From: Mycolicibacterium sp.
GTDB lineage: Bacteria > Actinomycetota > Actinomycetes > Mycobacteriales > Mycobacteriaceae
Assembly: GCF_016462945.1 (NCBI RefSeq)
Contig: NZ_JAEMSG010000001.1
Coordinates: 37,943 to 101,942 of the forward strand
Length of the DNA: 64,000 nucleotides
Reading direction: 5' to 3'
In this document: positions 1 to 9,096 of the stretch, in pieces
How positions within the stretch are numbered: the stretch's first letter is position 1
Layout: each line of letters begins with the position of its first letter
The notes under the pieces: model-generated
Told to the model about the DNA's origin: nothing
The model's database searches: none
The model's input: the letters and a program-made list of their open reading frames with translations, nothing else
Made by a program: the position numbers and the translations under genes

Positions 1-1
1 G

Positions 2-175
2 CGAATCAGCATCACCGAGAGGGGCTCCCAGGTGCTGGCCCACGTCCGCACGGATCGCGCGGCGGTGATCGATCCGCGCATCAAGGCGCTCTCGCAGCAG
101 GACCGGGACGCACTGTCGAGAGCCATGGATGTCCTGCACCGCCTCATCGACGACATCTCGACGGGTCCAGCGTAG
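2..175 (+). CDS. MarR-family regulator, C-terminal end (5' cut by window edge)
   Basis: Only the last 57 codons are present, read in the second frame and ending at TAG 173-175. The peptide begins RISITERGSQVLAHVRTDR and continues with an amphipathic helix (LSRAMDVLHRLIDDI). This is the pattern of the winged-helix wing plus the C-terminal dimerisation helices of MarR repressors (I-T-x-x-G followed by R-x-x-R and a leucine-rich helix). The DNA-binding helices lie upstream and are not visible, so the ligand and targets cannot be inferred. It converges on the bestrophin-like gene with 7 bases between the stop codons. Confidence 0.6.
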   Translation, partial: RISITERGSQVLAHVRTDRAAVIDPRIKALSQQDRDALSRAMDVLHRLIDDISTGPA

Positions 176-182
176 CAATCGT

Positions 183-1070
183 TTACATCCAGACGGCTGC
201 TGTTTCGCTGTCCTGCGGTCGAGCCAGCGGGTGCCCCCGGCCGAGCAGATTCCCGGTGATGATGCCGCAGAGCCGGTACATCGGAATGTCGAAGATGCTG
301 TTGTTCATCGGCTCCTCGATGAACCGTCCGAGGCGCTCGGCGATGATGAACACGGTCATCAGCAGGAGGCCCACAGCTATACCGGCGACGTAGTGGCCGC
401 TGGAGTCGAGCCGACTGAAGGCCATGATCCCGAAGAACCACGCCAGCATGCGAATGAAGAAGTCGTAGTGAATCGGAAAGGGCTCGTTGCGAATTCGCTC
501 GAGCCCACTTTGCGCAGTGGCCGACCCAGTGTTCGCCGCCATCAGCATCACCCGCGCCTGCTGGTCGATGTAACCGTCGGCGGCCAGGCTCTGAACATCG
601 GCTGCCTGCAGATTCAGTAGCTCGGTGGAATCGGTATCCGGGGAATCCTCGGCTGTCAGTTCGATCACGCCGGGCAGCGGCTCGATGCCCCGCATCTCAG
701 CGGCCAGCTGCCAGCAGTACCGCACCTGCCGTCGGCGCATCCGATCCAGGATCGCGGCCATGGCCGGCGATCCGTTGTCGACGGCGGTGAGGCCGTTGTG
801 CAAGACGCGCGAGCTGATGATCTGGCCGCCCCACAGGGTGCGGGCCTCCCACCACCGGTTGTAGGCCGTGGTGTTGCGGAAACCGATGAACACCGCCGCG
901 GCGATGCCCAGTACCGACAACACCGCGGCGGCGTACTGGATCTGGAAAGCATCGGGTACCGGTACCAACAGCCCGGCAACGATCAGGATCGCCAGCAGGT
1001 CAGACCGCAGTTGCCATAACACCAACCCGGCCACCTTGACCGCGCCGAGGCGGCCGACCGGTCTGATCAC
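183..1070 (-). CDS. Bestrophin-like (UPF0187/YneE-type) membrane channel
   Basis: A 295-residue integral membrane protein starting at a GTG. The N-terminal half has two hydrophobic segments (about residues 25-65) followed by the family signature GFRNTTAYNRWWEARTLWG. Two more hydrophobic segments lie near residues 205-245, and the region after them contains RFIEEPMNN. Spacing and length agree with bacterial bestrophin homologues, which form pentameric ion channels in the cytoplasmic membrane. Ion selectivity cannot be read from the sequence. No clear ribosome binding site precedes the GTG. The gene stands alone, with the secreted-protein gene upstream on the same strand. Confidence 0.75.
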   Translation of the reverse strand: MIRPVGRLGAVKVAGLVLWQLRSDLLAILIVAGLLVPVPDAFQIQYAAAVLSVLGIAAAVFIGFRNTTAYNRWWEARTLWGGQIISSRVLHNGLTAVDNGSPAMAAILDRMRRRQVRYCWQLAAEMRGIEPLPGVIELTAEDSPDTDSTELLNLQAADVQSLAADGYIDQQARVMLMAANTGSATAQSGLERIRNEPFPIHYDFFIRMLAWFFGIMAFSRLDSSGHYVAGIAVGLLLMTVFIIAERLGRFIEEPMNNSIFDIPMYRLCGIITGNLLGRGHPLARPQDSETAAVWM

Positions 1071-1116
1071 CTGAGCATGCCGATGAGTGCGTCCGCCGGA
1101 TTAGTGGCGGTCAGCA

Positions 1117-1410
1117 TCACCAGTTGTTGTTGCCCGACAGCGTGTCGCCGGGAGAAAACGGATTATTCGCCAGATAGCCCAGGCAGGTGCCGACCCGGCC
1201 CGGCATACACGGCCCCCCGCCGATGGTGGGCGCGCCGCTGCCGGCCATCTGCCAGCAGTTGCCCGAGTTCGGATCGGCCATGTAGCCCGCAGCGCAGTTC
1301 TGACCTGGGGAAGCGGGGGCCGGAGGAAGAGCCTGCGACGGTGTCGAAGCGAACAACGCAGCGGCGGCGGCACTCAGCAGGACTGTGGACACTCTCAGCC
1401 GGTGGGTCAT
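1117..1410 (-). CDS. Small secreted four-cysteine protein, function unknown
   Basis: This 97-residue product has a clear signal peptide (positively charged MTHRLR, a hydrophobic Ala/Leu stretch, probable cleavage after SQA near residue 27). The mature part is Pro/Gly-rich with four cysteines (NCAAGY, NCW, PCMPG, TCLGY), which suggests two disulfides after export. The block C-x(6)-C-L-G-Y followed by NNPFSPGD resembles the block in the small secreted protein at 1902-2204 (C-x(10)-C-M-G-Y). The two therefore appear to be relatives that flank the tRNA. A GAAAGA ribosome binding site lies about 9 bases before the ATG. Mycobacteria encode many such short exported proteins of unknown role. Confidence 0.7.
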   Translation of the reverse strand: MTHRLRVSTVLLSAAAAALFASTPSQALPPAPASPGQNCAAGYMADPNSGNCWQMAGSGAPTIGGGPCMPGRVGTCLGYLANNPFSPGDTLSGNNNW

Positions 1411-1467
1411 CTCGATGCATCTTTCGTCGGTGGCAGTTGATCTGGACTGAGCCTACCCCCGGCCTGG

Positions 1468-1540
1468 CTCCCCCGGATGGACTCGAACCATCAACCGTGC
1501 GATTAACAGTCGCAAGCTCTGCCAGTTGAGCTACAGGGGA
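1468..1540 (-). tRNA. asnT: tRNA-Asn (anticodon GTT)
   Basis: The 73-base minus-strand sequence folds as a complete cloverleaf. The acceptor stem TCCCCTG pairs with CGGGGGA (one U-G pair) and the discriminator base is G. The D arm contains AGCTCAACTGGCAGAGC. The anticodon loop CTGTTAA sits between TGCGA and TCGCA and reads GTT. The T arm is GATGGTTCGAGTCCATC. CCA is not encoded. A tRNA-Asn lies near dnaG in M. tuberculosis as well. Confidence 0.97.
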
Positions 1541-1568
1541 CCGTCCCGCTAACGCGGACCGAGAACAG

Positions 1569-1574
1569 ACTCTA
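1569..1574 (-). promoter_or_regulatory. Candidate -10 hexamer of the tRNA-Asn gene
   Basis: TAGAGT on the minus strand fits the mycobacterial TANNNT -10 consensus. Its first base is 34 bases before the first tRNA base, which leaves room for a short 5' leader removed by RNase P. A TTGGCG hexamer lies 19 bases further upstream. This is a pattern match only. Confidence 0.4.
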
Positions 1575-1671
1575 GCGCACCGGGGGGCGGCGACGCCAAA
1601 GTCGGCCGCCCTGGGCGCCACCCCGCCGCGTCAGGCAGGATGGGGGCAGCCGCCGAGGTGGAAGGAACGCA

Positions 1672-1905
1672 GTGATCGGGTATGTAGCCGTGCTCGCGGC
1701 GGGTTATGTGCTGGGCACCAAGGCCGGCCGCGAACGTTACGAGCAGCTCGTTGGCACCTATCGCGCTGTGACGAGCAACCCCGCCACCCGGTCGATGATC
1801 GACGCGGGCCGACGCAAGATTGCTGAACGCCTATCCCCGGATCCGACGATGGTGACGCTGACCGAAATCGACGCTGAGACGACGGTGATCCAGCCGGAGG
1901 GTTAG
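1672..1905 (+). CDS. Short conserved mycobacterial protein with N-terminal membrane segment
   Basis: A 77-residue protein starting at GTG after a strong GAAGGAAC ribosome binding site. Residues 1-14 (MIGYVAVLAAGYVL) are hydrophobic and are followed by the motif GTKAGRERYEQL, common in short actinobacterial YtxH-like proteins. The rest is charged and helical. A small gene of this type lies next to dnaG in M. tuberculosis (Rv2342). No enzymatic motif is visible, so it may be a small membrane-anchored protein. Its stop codon overlaps that of the convergent secreted-protein gene by four bases. Confidence 0.65.
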   Translation: MIGYVAVLAAGYVLGTKAGRERYEQLVGTYRAVTSNPATRSMIDAGRRKIAERLSPDPTMVTLTEIDAETTVIQPEG

Positions 1906-2204
1906 GGCGTGATGCCCTGGTTTATCGTCTGACCCGGCAGCAGCGGCCCGCTGGTGATGCCGTAGCCATAACCGGGACCGTAGATACCGAAGTCCGGCGT
2001 CCCGACGTTGATGCCGTTGCCGGTCGAGTAGCCCATGCAGATCCCGTCCCCCCGCGAGCCGAACCAGGCCAGGCATTCGCCGGTGGCGGAGTTGGCCGAC
2101 TCTCCCGAAGCGGCCAGGGCGACCAGGACCGGCGCCGACAGCGCAGCCGCGACGAGCGCAGCCGCGACGGCAAGGCGCCGCACACGTGACTTTGAATGAG
2201 CCAT
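1902..2204 (-). CDS. Small secreted glycine/tyrosine-rich protein, two cysteines
   Basis: A 100-residue product. The ATG at 2204 was chosen because GAAAGG lies 7 bases before it and the product then starts with a proper signal peptide (MAHSKSRVRRLAVAAALVAA..., probable cleavage near residue 31-33). The mature region has one disulfide-capable pair (ECLAWFGSRGDGICMGY) and then a Gly/Tyr/Pro-rich tail (YGPGYGYGITSG). The C-x(10)-C-M-G-Y block resembles the end of the other small secreted protein at 1117-1410. No function can be assigned. It lies 79 bases downstream of dnaG on the same strand. Confidence 0.7.
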   Translation of the reverse strand: MAHSKSRVRRLAVAAALVAAALSAPVLVALAASGESANSATGECLAWFGSRGDGICMGYSTGNGINVGTPDFGIYGPGYGYGITSGPLLPGQTINQGITP

Positions 2205-2283
2205 ACCTGACCTTTCGCCGAAGTTGCCGGACCCGCTAACCATAGCGTTGTCGCGCTGCTCACGCACTGGGTTCTTGGAGTGC

Positions 2284-4200
2284 TCACACACTGAGATCAT
2301 CCCCGCTGGCCTGTTCCAGCAGGCTGCGGCGATAGGCCTCCAGCGCCACCAGGTCGCCGAACATGGCGTGGTATTCGTCGGTATGGTCCACCGGGGACAT
2401 TCGCGAAAGCTTGGACTTGATCTCCGCGACCTGGCGGCCCACCCACACCTCCTGCAGCCGGGCCAGCACGCCGCCGATGTAGCGCGGCAGCTTCTCCTCA
2501 TCGACATTGATGGTTTCCACCCCGAGCTCGGTGATCAGGCCCTCCGTGGCCTGGGCACCGGCCTGCTCCCGCACCGTTTCGATCCACTGCGCCCCGGTCA
2601 GGCCGGCCGCGGTGCCGCCCGCGGCACCCACCGCGGTCCACACGGCCGCGTAGCCGGGATGGGTGAAGCTCTCGACAGTCAAGGAATCGAACACCGGTCC
2701 GGCCAGGGCGGGGCACTGCAACGCCGCCTTGAGCGCCTCACGCTGCGGCCACAGTGTCGGATCCCGCGGGTCGGGCCGCCCGGCCGCCGGGCGTGCCTCG
2801 CCCGCACGGGCGGTGGCGCGGGTGCCCGGCTTGCGCCCCGCCGTTTCACGGACCCGGCTGAGAACCTGGGCGACCTCGGCCCAGCCGACCCAGCCGGCGA
2901 GCTGGCGGGCGTACTCGTCACGCAGGGTGGGGTCCTTGATCCGGGCGACGATCGGTGTGCACTCGCGCAATGCACTCACCCTGCCCTCGGCGTTGTCGAG
3001 GTCGTAGCCCGCCAGGGTGGTACGGATGGCGAACTCGAACAGCGGGGTGCGCCGCGCCACCAGATCACGCAGCGCACCGTCGCCGGAGGCAAGGCGCAGA
3101 TCGCAGGGGTCCATACCGTCGGCGGCCACCGCGACGAAACTCTGCCCGGCCAGGTTCTGCTCACCGGCGAACGCCTTGAGTGCGGCCGCCTGTCCGGCCG
3201 CATCGCCGTCGAAGACGTAGATCAGTTCACCGCGGAAGAACTTGTCGTCCATCATCAGCCGGCGCAGCATCGACAGGTGCTCATCCCCGAAGGCAGTGCC
3301 GCAGGACGCGACCGCGGTGGTGACGCCGGCCAGATGCATGGCCATCACGTCGGTGTAGCCCTCGACCACGACGGCCTGATGCCCCTTGGCGATATCGCGC
3401 TTGGCCAGGTCGATGCCGAAGAGCACCGCGGACTTCTTATAGAGCACCGTTTCGGGCGTATTGACGTACTTGGCGGTGATCTGATCGTCGTCGAAGATAC
3501 GCCGGGCACCGAAACCCACCGTCTCGCCACTGGCGCTGCGGATGGGCCACAGCAGTCGCCGGTGGAAGCGGTCCATGGGGCCGCGGCGACCTTCCCGGGA
3601 CAGTCCGGCCGCTTCAAGCTCCTTGAATTCGAAGCCCTTTCGGATCATGTGTTTGGTGAGCGCATCCCACCCCGACGGTGCGAAGCCACAGCCGAACTTG
3701 GCCGCCGCGGCGGCGTCGAAGTTGCGTTCGGTGAGGTACTTGCGTGCGGGTGCGGCCTCGTCGGATTCCAGTGCCGCCGAATAGAACTCCTGCGCGGCGG
3801 CATTGGCGGTGACCAGGCGGCTCCGACTGCCCCGATCGCGCTGCACACTGGTGCCGCCACCGGTGTAGCTGACGGCATGACCGATCCGGTCGGCCAGTAA
3901 TTCGACAGCCTCGACGAAGCTGACATGCTCCATCTTCTGCATGAAGGCGTACACATCGCCGCCCTCGCCGCAGCCGAAGCAATGGAAATGACCGTGGTTG
4001 GGGCGCACGTGGAACGACGGCGACTTCTCGTCGTGGAACGGGCACAAGCCCTTGAGTGAATCCGCGCCGGCCCGGCGCAACTGCACGTAGTCACCGACGA
4101 TGTCCTCGATGCGGATCTTGTCCCGGATGGCAGAGATGTCGGTATCGGGTATGCGGCCCTTGCGTCCGCCACCCCCGCCTACCGCATCGGTCACGGCCAC
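2284..4200 (-). CDS. dnaG: DNA primase DnaG
   Basis: A 638-residue primase that makes the RNA primers used in chromosome replication. The N-terminal CHC2 zinc finger has Cys53, His56, Cys74 and Cys77 (CPFH...FHCFGC). The central TOPRIM catalytic core includes VVVEGYTDVMAMH and the metal-binding YVFDGDAAG. The C-terminal part (about residues 480-638) is the helicase-interacting region ending EQASGDDLSV, close to the M. tuberculosis protein. The first 15 residues are a Gly-rich extension (AVGGGGGRKGR) that is absent or shorter in M. tuberculosis. The start lies only 3 bases after the dgt stop, so dgt and dnaG form one transcription unit. Confidence 0.97.
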   Translation of the reverse strand: MAVTDAVGGGGGRKGRIPDTDISAIRDKIRIEDIVGDYVQLRRAGADSLKGLCPFHDEKSPSFHVRPNHGHFHCFGCGEGGDVYAFMQKMEHVSFVEAVELLADRIGHAVSYTGGGTSVQRDRGSRSRLVTANAAAQEFYSAALESDEAAPARKYLTERNFDAAAAAKFGCGFAPSGWDALTKHMIRKGFEFKELEAAGLSREGRRGPMDRFHRRLLWPIRSASGETVGFGARRIFDDDQITAKYVNTPETVLYKKSAVLFGIDLAKRDIAKGHQAVVVEGYTDVMAMHLAGVTTAVASCGTAFGDEHLSMLRRLMMDDKFFRGELIYVFDGDAAGQAAALKAFAGEQNLAGQSFVAVAADGMDPCDLRLASGDGALRDLVARRTPLFEFAIRTTLAGYDLDNAEGRVSALRECTPIVARIKDPTLRDEYARQLAGWVGWAEVAQVLSRVRETAGRKPGTRATARAGEARPAAGRPDPRDPTLWPQREALKAALQCPALAGPVFDSLTVESFTHPGYAAVWTAVGAAGGTAAGLTGAQWIETVREQAGAQATEGLITELGVETINVDEEKLPRYIGGVLARLQEVWVGRQVAEIKSKLSRMSPVDHTDEYHAMFGDLVALEAYRRSLLEQASGDDLSV

Positions 4201-4203
4201 AGT

Positions 4204-5487
4204 CTAGGTCCGGGTGTGGACGATTGCCGCGTCGATGCGCTCCAGTCGCCCCTCGGTGCACGAGGCGATCTGGTCGACGATCACCCGCATCCGGGCGCCC
4301 TCGTCGACGGCGGCGCTGAACACCGGGGCCAAGAGGGCATCGAGCGTGGCCGGCGCTCCGGCCAGAAGCCAGTGCGCCACCCGGTGAATACGGCTGCGTT
4401 GCGACGCCTGAAGTTCCAGGTGCTTCGGATCGGACATGATGAACTGCAGCGCGAGCGTCTTGAGCACCGTCACCTCGGCCCGCACCGCTGCCGGCACCTC
4501 GAGGTCGGCCTGGTACCGAACCAGCGGCCCCGACCCGGCGAACCGGCGGGTCTCGGCGACGGCCGCCGAGGCGAAACGGCCGACCAGCTCACTGGTCAGC
4601 CGCTTGAGGGCGACCGAGGCCGCCAGAGTGCCGTCGTAGGTGCGCACCCCGGCGACCACCGGCAGCTCGGACAGCCGCCGAGCCGCGGCCTCCAAGTCTT
4701 GCGCCGTCGGCCCGCGGCCGTCGGCTGCCGCGCCCAGCCGGGCCAGCGCCGCGGCGGCATCGTCGTCAGCCAGCACCCGAAGGTCGATTCGGCCGGAGAT
4801 CACCCCGTCCTCGACATCGTGCACCGAGTAGGCAACGTCGTCGGCCCAATCCATGACCTGTGCCTCCAGACATGGCCGCTGCGGTGGCGCGCCGGCCCGC
4901 ATCCAATCGGCGAAGTCTTGGTCGTCGGCATAGAAGCCGAACTTGCGACCGCGCTCTCCGCGTTGCCACGGATACTTGGTGACAGCGTCCAGCCCGGCAC
5001 GGGTCAGATTGAGCCCGACGCTGCGGAAGCTCTGGGCGTCAAGGACTTTGGGCTCCAGCCGGGTCAGAATCCGAAAATTCTGGGCATTGCCCTCGAAGCC
5101 GCCGCACGCGGCGGCGAACTCGTCCAGTGCCTGCTCACCGTTGTGCCCGTAGGGAGGGTGTCCGATGTCATGAGCCAGGCCGGCCATATCAACCAGATCA
5201 GGATCGCAGCCCAGCGGAACGGCCATTCCCCGGCCGATCTGGGCCACCTCCAGGGAGTGGGTCAACCGTGTTCGCGGGTTGTCGCTCTCGCGAGGCCCGA
5301 CCACCTGGGTCTTGTCGGCCAGCCGACGCAGGGCGGCGCTGTGCAGTACCCGGGCCCGGTCCCGGGCGAAGTCGCTGCGGTGCTCGGTCGCAATCCCGGG
5401 CAGCGTGGCACCCTTCGCCGGCTCGGACACCAGGCGCTCACGATCGGCCTCGCCGTAGCTGCCCTGCTGATTCGTCGTCACCTGCAT
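4204..5487 (-). CDS. dgt: Deoxyguanosinetriphosphate triphosphohydrolase-like protein (HD domain)
   Basis: A 427-residue HD-domain dNTPase that splits dGTP (and often other dNTPs) into the nucleoside and triphosphate. Metal ligands are visible as His77 ([10 protein letters not shown]) and the His106-Asp107 pair in [15 protein letters not shown]. The N-terminal signature [26 protein letters not shown] is split here only by conserved arginines. It is the promoter-proximal gene of a dgt-dnaG pair, an arrangement kept across mycobacteria that links dNTP pool control to replication priming. Confidence 0.95.
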   Translation of the reverse strand: MQVTTNQQGSYGEADRERLVSEPAKGATLPGIATEHRSDFARDRARVLHSAALRRLADKTQVVGPRESDNPRTRLTHSLEVAQIGRGMAVPLGCDPDLVDMAGLAHDIGHPPYGHNGEQALDEFAAACGGFEGNAQNFRILTRLEPKVLDAQSFRSVGLNLTRAGLDAVTKYPWQRGERGRKFGFYADDQDFADWMRAGAPPQRPCLEAQVMDWADDVAYSVHDVEDGVISGRIDLRVLADDDAAAALARLGAAADGRGPTAQDLEAAARRLSELPVVAGVRTYDGTLAASVALKRLTSELVGRFASAAVAETRRFAGSGPLVRYQADLEVPAAVRAEVTVLKTLALQFIMSDPKHLELQASQRSRIHRVAHWLLAGAPATLDALLAPVFSAAVDEGARMRVIVDQIASCTEGRLERIDAAIVHTRT

Positions 5488-5579
5488 CTCACCCCGGAAC
5501 AGTCTGCCAGTACCCGGCCGGGCACAAATCCGGACGAAGTTTTGCTGGCATCCCGCTATTGCCTACTACATTGGCGGTC

Positions 5580-7583
5580 ATGCGCCTGCATCGTCTGCTC
5601 AGTCTGCTCGCTGCGATCCTGATGACCGCCACCCTGCTCGCCCCGTCGGTGACGGCTGAGCCGCCGTTTCGGCTCCCTGACACCGTCATCGACAACACCG
5701 GCGTGCTCAGTGAGCGCCAACTCGCCGACGTGCAGAAATCAGTGGACCAGCTCTACAGCGAACGACACGTGCGGCTGTGGGTGGTGTTCGTCGAGTCCTT
5801 CGCGCCCCAGGGCGCGGTGGGCTGGGCCCAACAAACCCGCACCATCAGCGACCTGAGCAACGAGGACGCCATCTTGGCGGTGGCCACCGGGCAACGCTCG
5901 TATGCCTTTCTGGTGCCGTCAGCCGCGGCCGGCGGCAGCTCGACCAAGGTCGATGACATCCGCCGCGACCGCATCGAACCGGCTCTGCGCAACAGTGACT
6001 GGGTCGGTGCAGCGACAGCGGCCGCCACCGGGTTGGCCAATCTGGGCAAGAGTGGCGGTACGGGCGGCGGCCTTTCGCTGATACCGATGGTGGCTATCGC
6101 CGGCATCGGCCTGCTGGTGATCGCAGCGCTGATGCTCTGGAGCCGGCGGCGGCGGGCCAAGCGCCATGAGGCTGATGTCGCGGCGGCCAAGAACGTCGAT
6201 CCCACCGATCCGGAAGCCTTGGCCTCGGTGCCGATCGGAGCGCTGGACGATCTGTCGAAATCGATCGTCGTCGAGGTCGACAATGCGGTACGCACCAGCG
6301 CCAACGAACTCGTGCTGGCAGTCGAGGAATTCGGGGACGCCCAGACGGCGCCGTTCGCCGCCGCGGTGGACAGTGCCCGGACCACCCTCAAGCAGGCCTT
6401 CGCCGTCCGTCAGAAGTTGGACGACGATGTTCCCGAACCACTGCCCGAGCGCCGCGATCTGCTGACCCGGGTGGTGGTGTCGGCGGCCAAAGCCAATAGG
6501 GAACTGGAAACCCAGACCGCGTCCTTCCACCAGATGCGCGATCTGGTGTTCAATGCCCCCGAGCGGCTGGACACCCTCACGCAGCAATTGGTCACCGTGA
6601 CCGCCAGGCTGGAGCCCTCCGATCAGAAAATCGCTCAGTTGCGCACCGAGTTCGACGAGTCGGCGCTGGCGTCGGTGGCACGCAATGTCAATGCCGCGCG
6701 CGAGCGGGTCGAGTTCGCCGACAAGTCGATCACCCGCGGCCGGGAGCTGGCGGCCAAGCCGGTGGCCGGCGAGGTGGACGAATTGGTCGATTGCGTGCGC
6801 GGTGCGGAATCGTCTCTGCAGCAAGCTAATACGATGCTCGATGCCATCGACAGCGCGGCCAGCGATATCCGCAAGGCAGTCTCCACGTTGCCTGCGGCGG
6901 TCGAGGACATCCAACGCGGCATCACCCAGGCCTCCGAGCAACTCGCGCAGGGCGGGCTGGAGAAGGCGACCGAATTGTCGACCGCGCGCGATGCAGCGGT
7001 GAGAGCCGTCGCCAGCGCGCAGACCACCGGCGCGACCGACCCGCTGGGTGCCTTCACCCTGCTGACCCAGGCCGATGCCGACCTGGACCGACTGCTGGCC
7101 GGAGTCGCCGAGGAACGCGACGCCACCGAACGGCTGAACAAGTCCTACGAGCAGGCGCTGTTCACCGCCCAGTCACGCGTTCGCTCGGTGTCGGACTACA
7201 TCGATACCCGCCGCGGCAGCGTCGGTCCCGAGGCTCGGACCCGGTTCAACGAGGCGGTGCGTCAACTCGACGCGGCCCAGACCAAGTCGAAGACCAACAT
7301 CACCGAGGCGATCGCACACGCCAACGGCGCGGCGATGCTGGCCGCGCAGGCCCAGCAGTTGGCCAATGACGATGTGCAGGCCGGCCAGCGGGAGTACCAG
7401 ACCCGCGACCGCGGGGGACGGCAGTCCGATATGGGCGCGATGGTCGGCGGCATCATCCTCGGAAACATCCTCACCGGTGGCGGTGGATTCGGCGGCGGCG
7501 GTGGCTGGACGTCGACCAGCTATGGGGGCTCATCCGGCGGCGGTGGCGACGGCGGACTGCTGGGCGGCGGCGGTCGGTTCTAG
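5580..7583 (+). CDS. Secreted TPM-domain membrane protein with long coiled-coil and Gly-rich tail (Rv2345-like)
   Basis: A 667-residue protein. The ATG at 5580 gives a clean signal peptide ending SVTA near residue 26. Residues 32-155 form a TPM (formerly TPM_phosphatase) domain (DNTGVLSERQLADVQ..., RLWVVFVESF). One membrane segment at about 165-187 is followed by RRRRAKR. About 350 residues of predicted coiled coil come next (many Ala/Glu/Gln heptads, VRSVSDYIDTRRGSVG). The last 60 residues are a Gly/Ser-rich tail (GGGGFGGGGGW). The likely topology is TPM domain outside and coiled coil inside. The family is conserved in mycobacteria but its role is not established. It is divergent from dgt and convergent with glyS. 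Confidence 0.85.
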   Translation: MRLHRLLSLLAAILMTATLLAPSVTAEPPFRLPDTVIDNTGVLSERQLADVQKSVDQLYSERHVRLWVVFVESFAPQGAVGWAQQTRTISDLSNEDAILAVATGQRSYAFLVPSAAAGGSSTKVDDIRRDRIEPALRNSDWVGAATAAATGLANLGKSGGTGGGLSLIPMVAIAGIGLLVIAALMLWSRRRRAKRHEADVAAAKNVDPTDPEALASVPIGALDDLSKSIVVEVDNAVRTSANELVLAVEEFGDAQTAPFAAAVDSARTTLKQAFAVRQKLDDDVPEPLPERRDLLTRVVVSAAKANRELETQTASFHQMRDLVFNAPERLDTLTQQLVTVTARLEPSDQKIAQLRTEFDESALASVARNVNAARERVEFADKSITRGRELAAKPVAGEVDELVDCVRGAESSLQQANTMLDAIDSAASDIRKAVSTLPAAVEDIQRGITQASEQLAQGGLEKATELSTARDAAVRAVASAQTTGATDPLGAFTLLTQADADLDRLLAGVAEERDATERLNKSYEQALFTAQSRVRSVSDYIDTRRGSVGPEARTRFNEAVRQLDAAQTKSKTNITEAIAHANGAAMLAAQAQQLANDDVQAGQREYQTRDRGGRQSDMGAMVGGIILGNILTGGGGFGGGGGWTSTSYGGSSGGGGDGGLLGGGGRF

Positions 7584-7586
7584 CGA

Positions 7587-8981
7587 TCAGCCGAGCAACC
7601 GCGCGGCGAGGAAACCCACCACAGCATCCAGGCCCACGCGCTCCTGGGTCATCGCGTCGCGGTCACGGATGGTCACCGCCTGATCCTCGAGGGTGTCGAA
7701 GTCGACCGTCACGCAGAATGGCGTTCCGATCTCATCCTGACGGCGGTAACGGCGGCCGATCGCACCGGCGTCGTCAAACTCCACGTTCCAGTTCTTGCGC
7801 AACTCGGCGGCAAGATCACGCGCCTTCGGGCTGAGGTCGGCGTGCCGGGACAGCGGCAGTACCGCGGCCTTCACCGGCGCGAGTCGCGGATCCAGCCGCA
7901 GCACGGTGCGCTTGTCCACACCGCCCTTGGCATTGGGCGCCTCGTCCTCGGCGTAGGAGTCGACCAGGAATGCCATAAACGAACGGGTAAGTCCCGCTGC
8001 GGGTTCGATGACATACGGGACATAACGGGTATCGGTGGTCTGGTCATAGAACGACAGGTCGGTCCCGGAGTGCTGCGAGTGGGTCGTGAGATCGAAGTCG
8101 GTGCGGTTGGCCACACCCTCAAGTTCGCCCCACGGGTTTCCTGCGAAGCCGAACTTGTATTCGATGTCGGTGGTGCCGGCCGAGTAGTGCGACAACTTCT
8201 CCCTGGGATGTTCGAAGAGCCGCAGGTTGTCCCGCTTGATACCGAGGTCGACGTACCACTGGAACCGGTTGTCGATCCAGTACCGATGCCACTGCGCCGC
8301 GGTATCGGGTTCGACGAAGAACTCCATCTCCATCTGCTCGAACTCGCGGGTGCGGAAGATGAAGTTGCCCGGGGTGATCTCGTTGCGGAAGCTCTTACCG
8401 ATCTGGCCGATCCCGAACGGCGGCTTCTTACGTGAGCTGGTGACCACATTAGCGAAGTTGACGAAGATGCCTTGAGCGGTCTCGGGCCGCAGATAGTGCA
8501 GCCCCTCCTCGCTCTCGATCGGACCGAGATAGGTCTTGAGCATCATGTTGAACTCGCGCGGCTCGGTCCACTGACCTTTTGTCCCGCAGTCGGCGCAGAC
8601 GATGTCGGTCATCGGCACTGATTCCGGGGTCGAGACGCCCTCCTTCGCCCCCTTTTTCTCGAAATGCGCCTCCTGCATGTGATCCTGCCGGTGGCGCCTA
8701 TGGCACTGCAGACACTCGACGAGCGGATCGTTGAACACCTCAACGTGGCCCGACGCCACCCATACCTCGCGCGGCAGGATGATCGAGGAGTCCAGACCGA
8801 CGACGTCATCGCGTCCGGTCACCATCGACCGCCACCACTGCCGTTTGATGTTCTCCTTAAGTTCGACGCCCAACGGTCCGTAGTCCCACGCCGAGCGGGT
8901 GCCGCCATAAATCTCGCCGGCGGGATACACCAGGCCGCGGCGCTTGGCCAGGTTGACGACGGAATCGATGACAGACGCCAC
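7587..8981 (-). CDS. glyS: Glycyl-tRNA synthetase, dimeric type, with CxxC...CxxC zinc ribbon
   Basis: A class II synthetase of 464 residues. Class II motifs are visible ([60 protein letters not shown]) with the C-terminal anticodon-binding domain from about residue 365. A GTG 12 bases further upstream is in frame, but the AGGAG site abuts it. The GTG at 8981 is 11 bases from that site and matches the N-terminus of homologues, so it was chosen. Residues around 90-130 carry CLQC and CADC, a zinc ribbon. The M. tuberculosis enzyme, as remembered, has lost these four cysteines. It is divergent from zur. Confidence 0.95.
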   Translation of the reverse strand: MASVIDSVVNLAKRRGLVYPAGEIYGGTRSAWDYGPLGVELKENIKRQWWRSMVTGRDDVVGLDSSIILPREVWVASGHVEVFNDPLVECLQCHRRHRQDHMQEAHFEKKGAKEGVSTPESVPMTDIVCADCGTKGQWTEPREFNMMLKTYLGPIESEEGLHYLRPETAQGIFVNFANVVTSSRKKPPFGIGQIGKSFRNEITPGNFIFRTREFEQMEMEFFVEPDTAAQWHRYWIDNRFQWYVDLGIKRDNLRLFEHPREKLSHYSAGTTDIEYKFGFAGNPWGELEGVANRTDFDLTTHSQHSGTDLSFYDQTTDTRYVPYVIEPAAGLTRSFMAFLVDSYAEDEAPNAKGGVDKRTVLRLDPRLAPVKAAVLPLSRHADLSPKARDLAAELRKNWNVEFDDAGAIGRRYRRQDEIGTPFCVTVDFDTLEDQAVTIRDRDAMTQERVGLDAVVGFLAARLLG

Positions 8982-9096
8982 GGTGGGTTGCACTCCTAAG
9001 TCTGCTGAAAGGTCCGCTGAAAGCGAACCCTTTTAGCCTAAGCGACCGGCCACACGAGCTGCGACAGGCGTCGTGGCGCCTGCGATTGTGAGACGA

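Noticed and set aside
1585..1612. Stem-loop GGGCGGCGAC...GTCGGCCGCCC between tRNA-Asn and the 77-residue gene
   Set aside because: The stem has a bulge, no T-run follows, and it lies upstream of genes on both strands, so a terminator role is not supported.
2224..3900. Long plus-strand open frame of 558 codons opposite dnaG
   Set aside because: It is the antisense shadow of a high-GC gene. Its translation is His/Arg/Gly-rich with no domain, while the minus strand encodes a complete primase.
5127..5579. In-frame 151-codon extension upstream of the TPM-domain gene
   Set aside because: It runs opposite the start of dgt and has no homology; the ATG at 5580 begins a proper signal peptide.
9012..9048. 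TTAGGCTAA-like sequence before glyS resembling part of an IdeR iron box
   Set aside because: Only about nine bases fit the 19-base IdeR consensus and the other half does not match; glyS is not an expected iron target.
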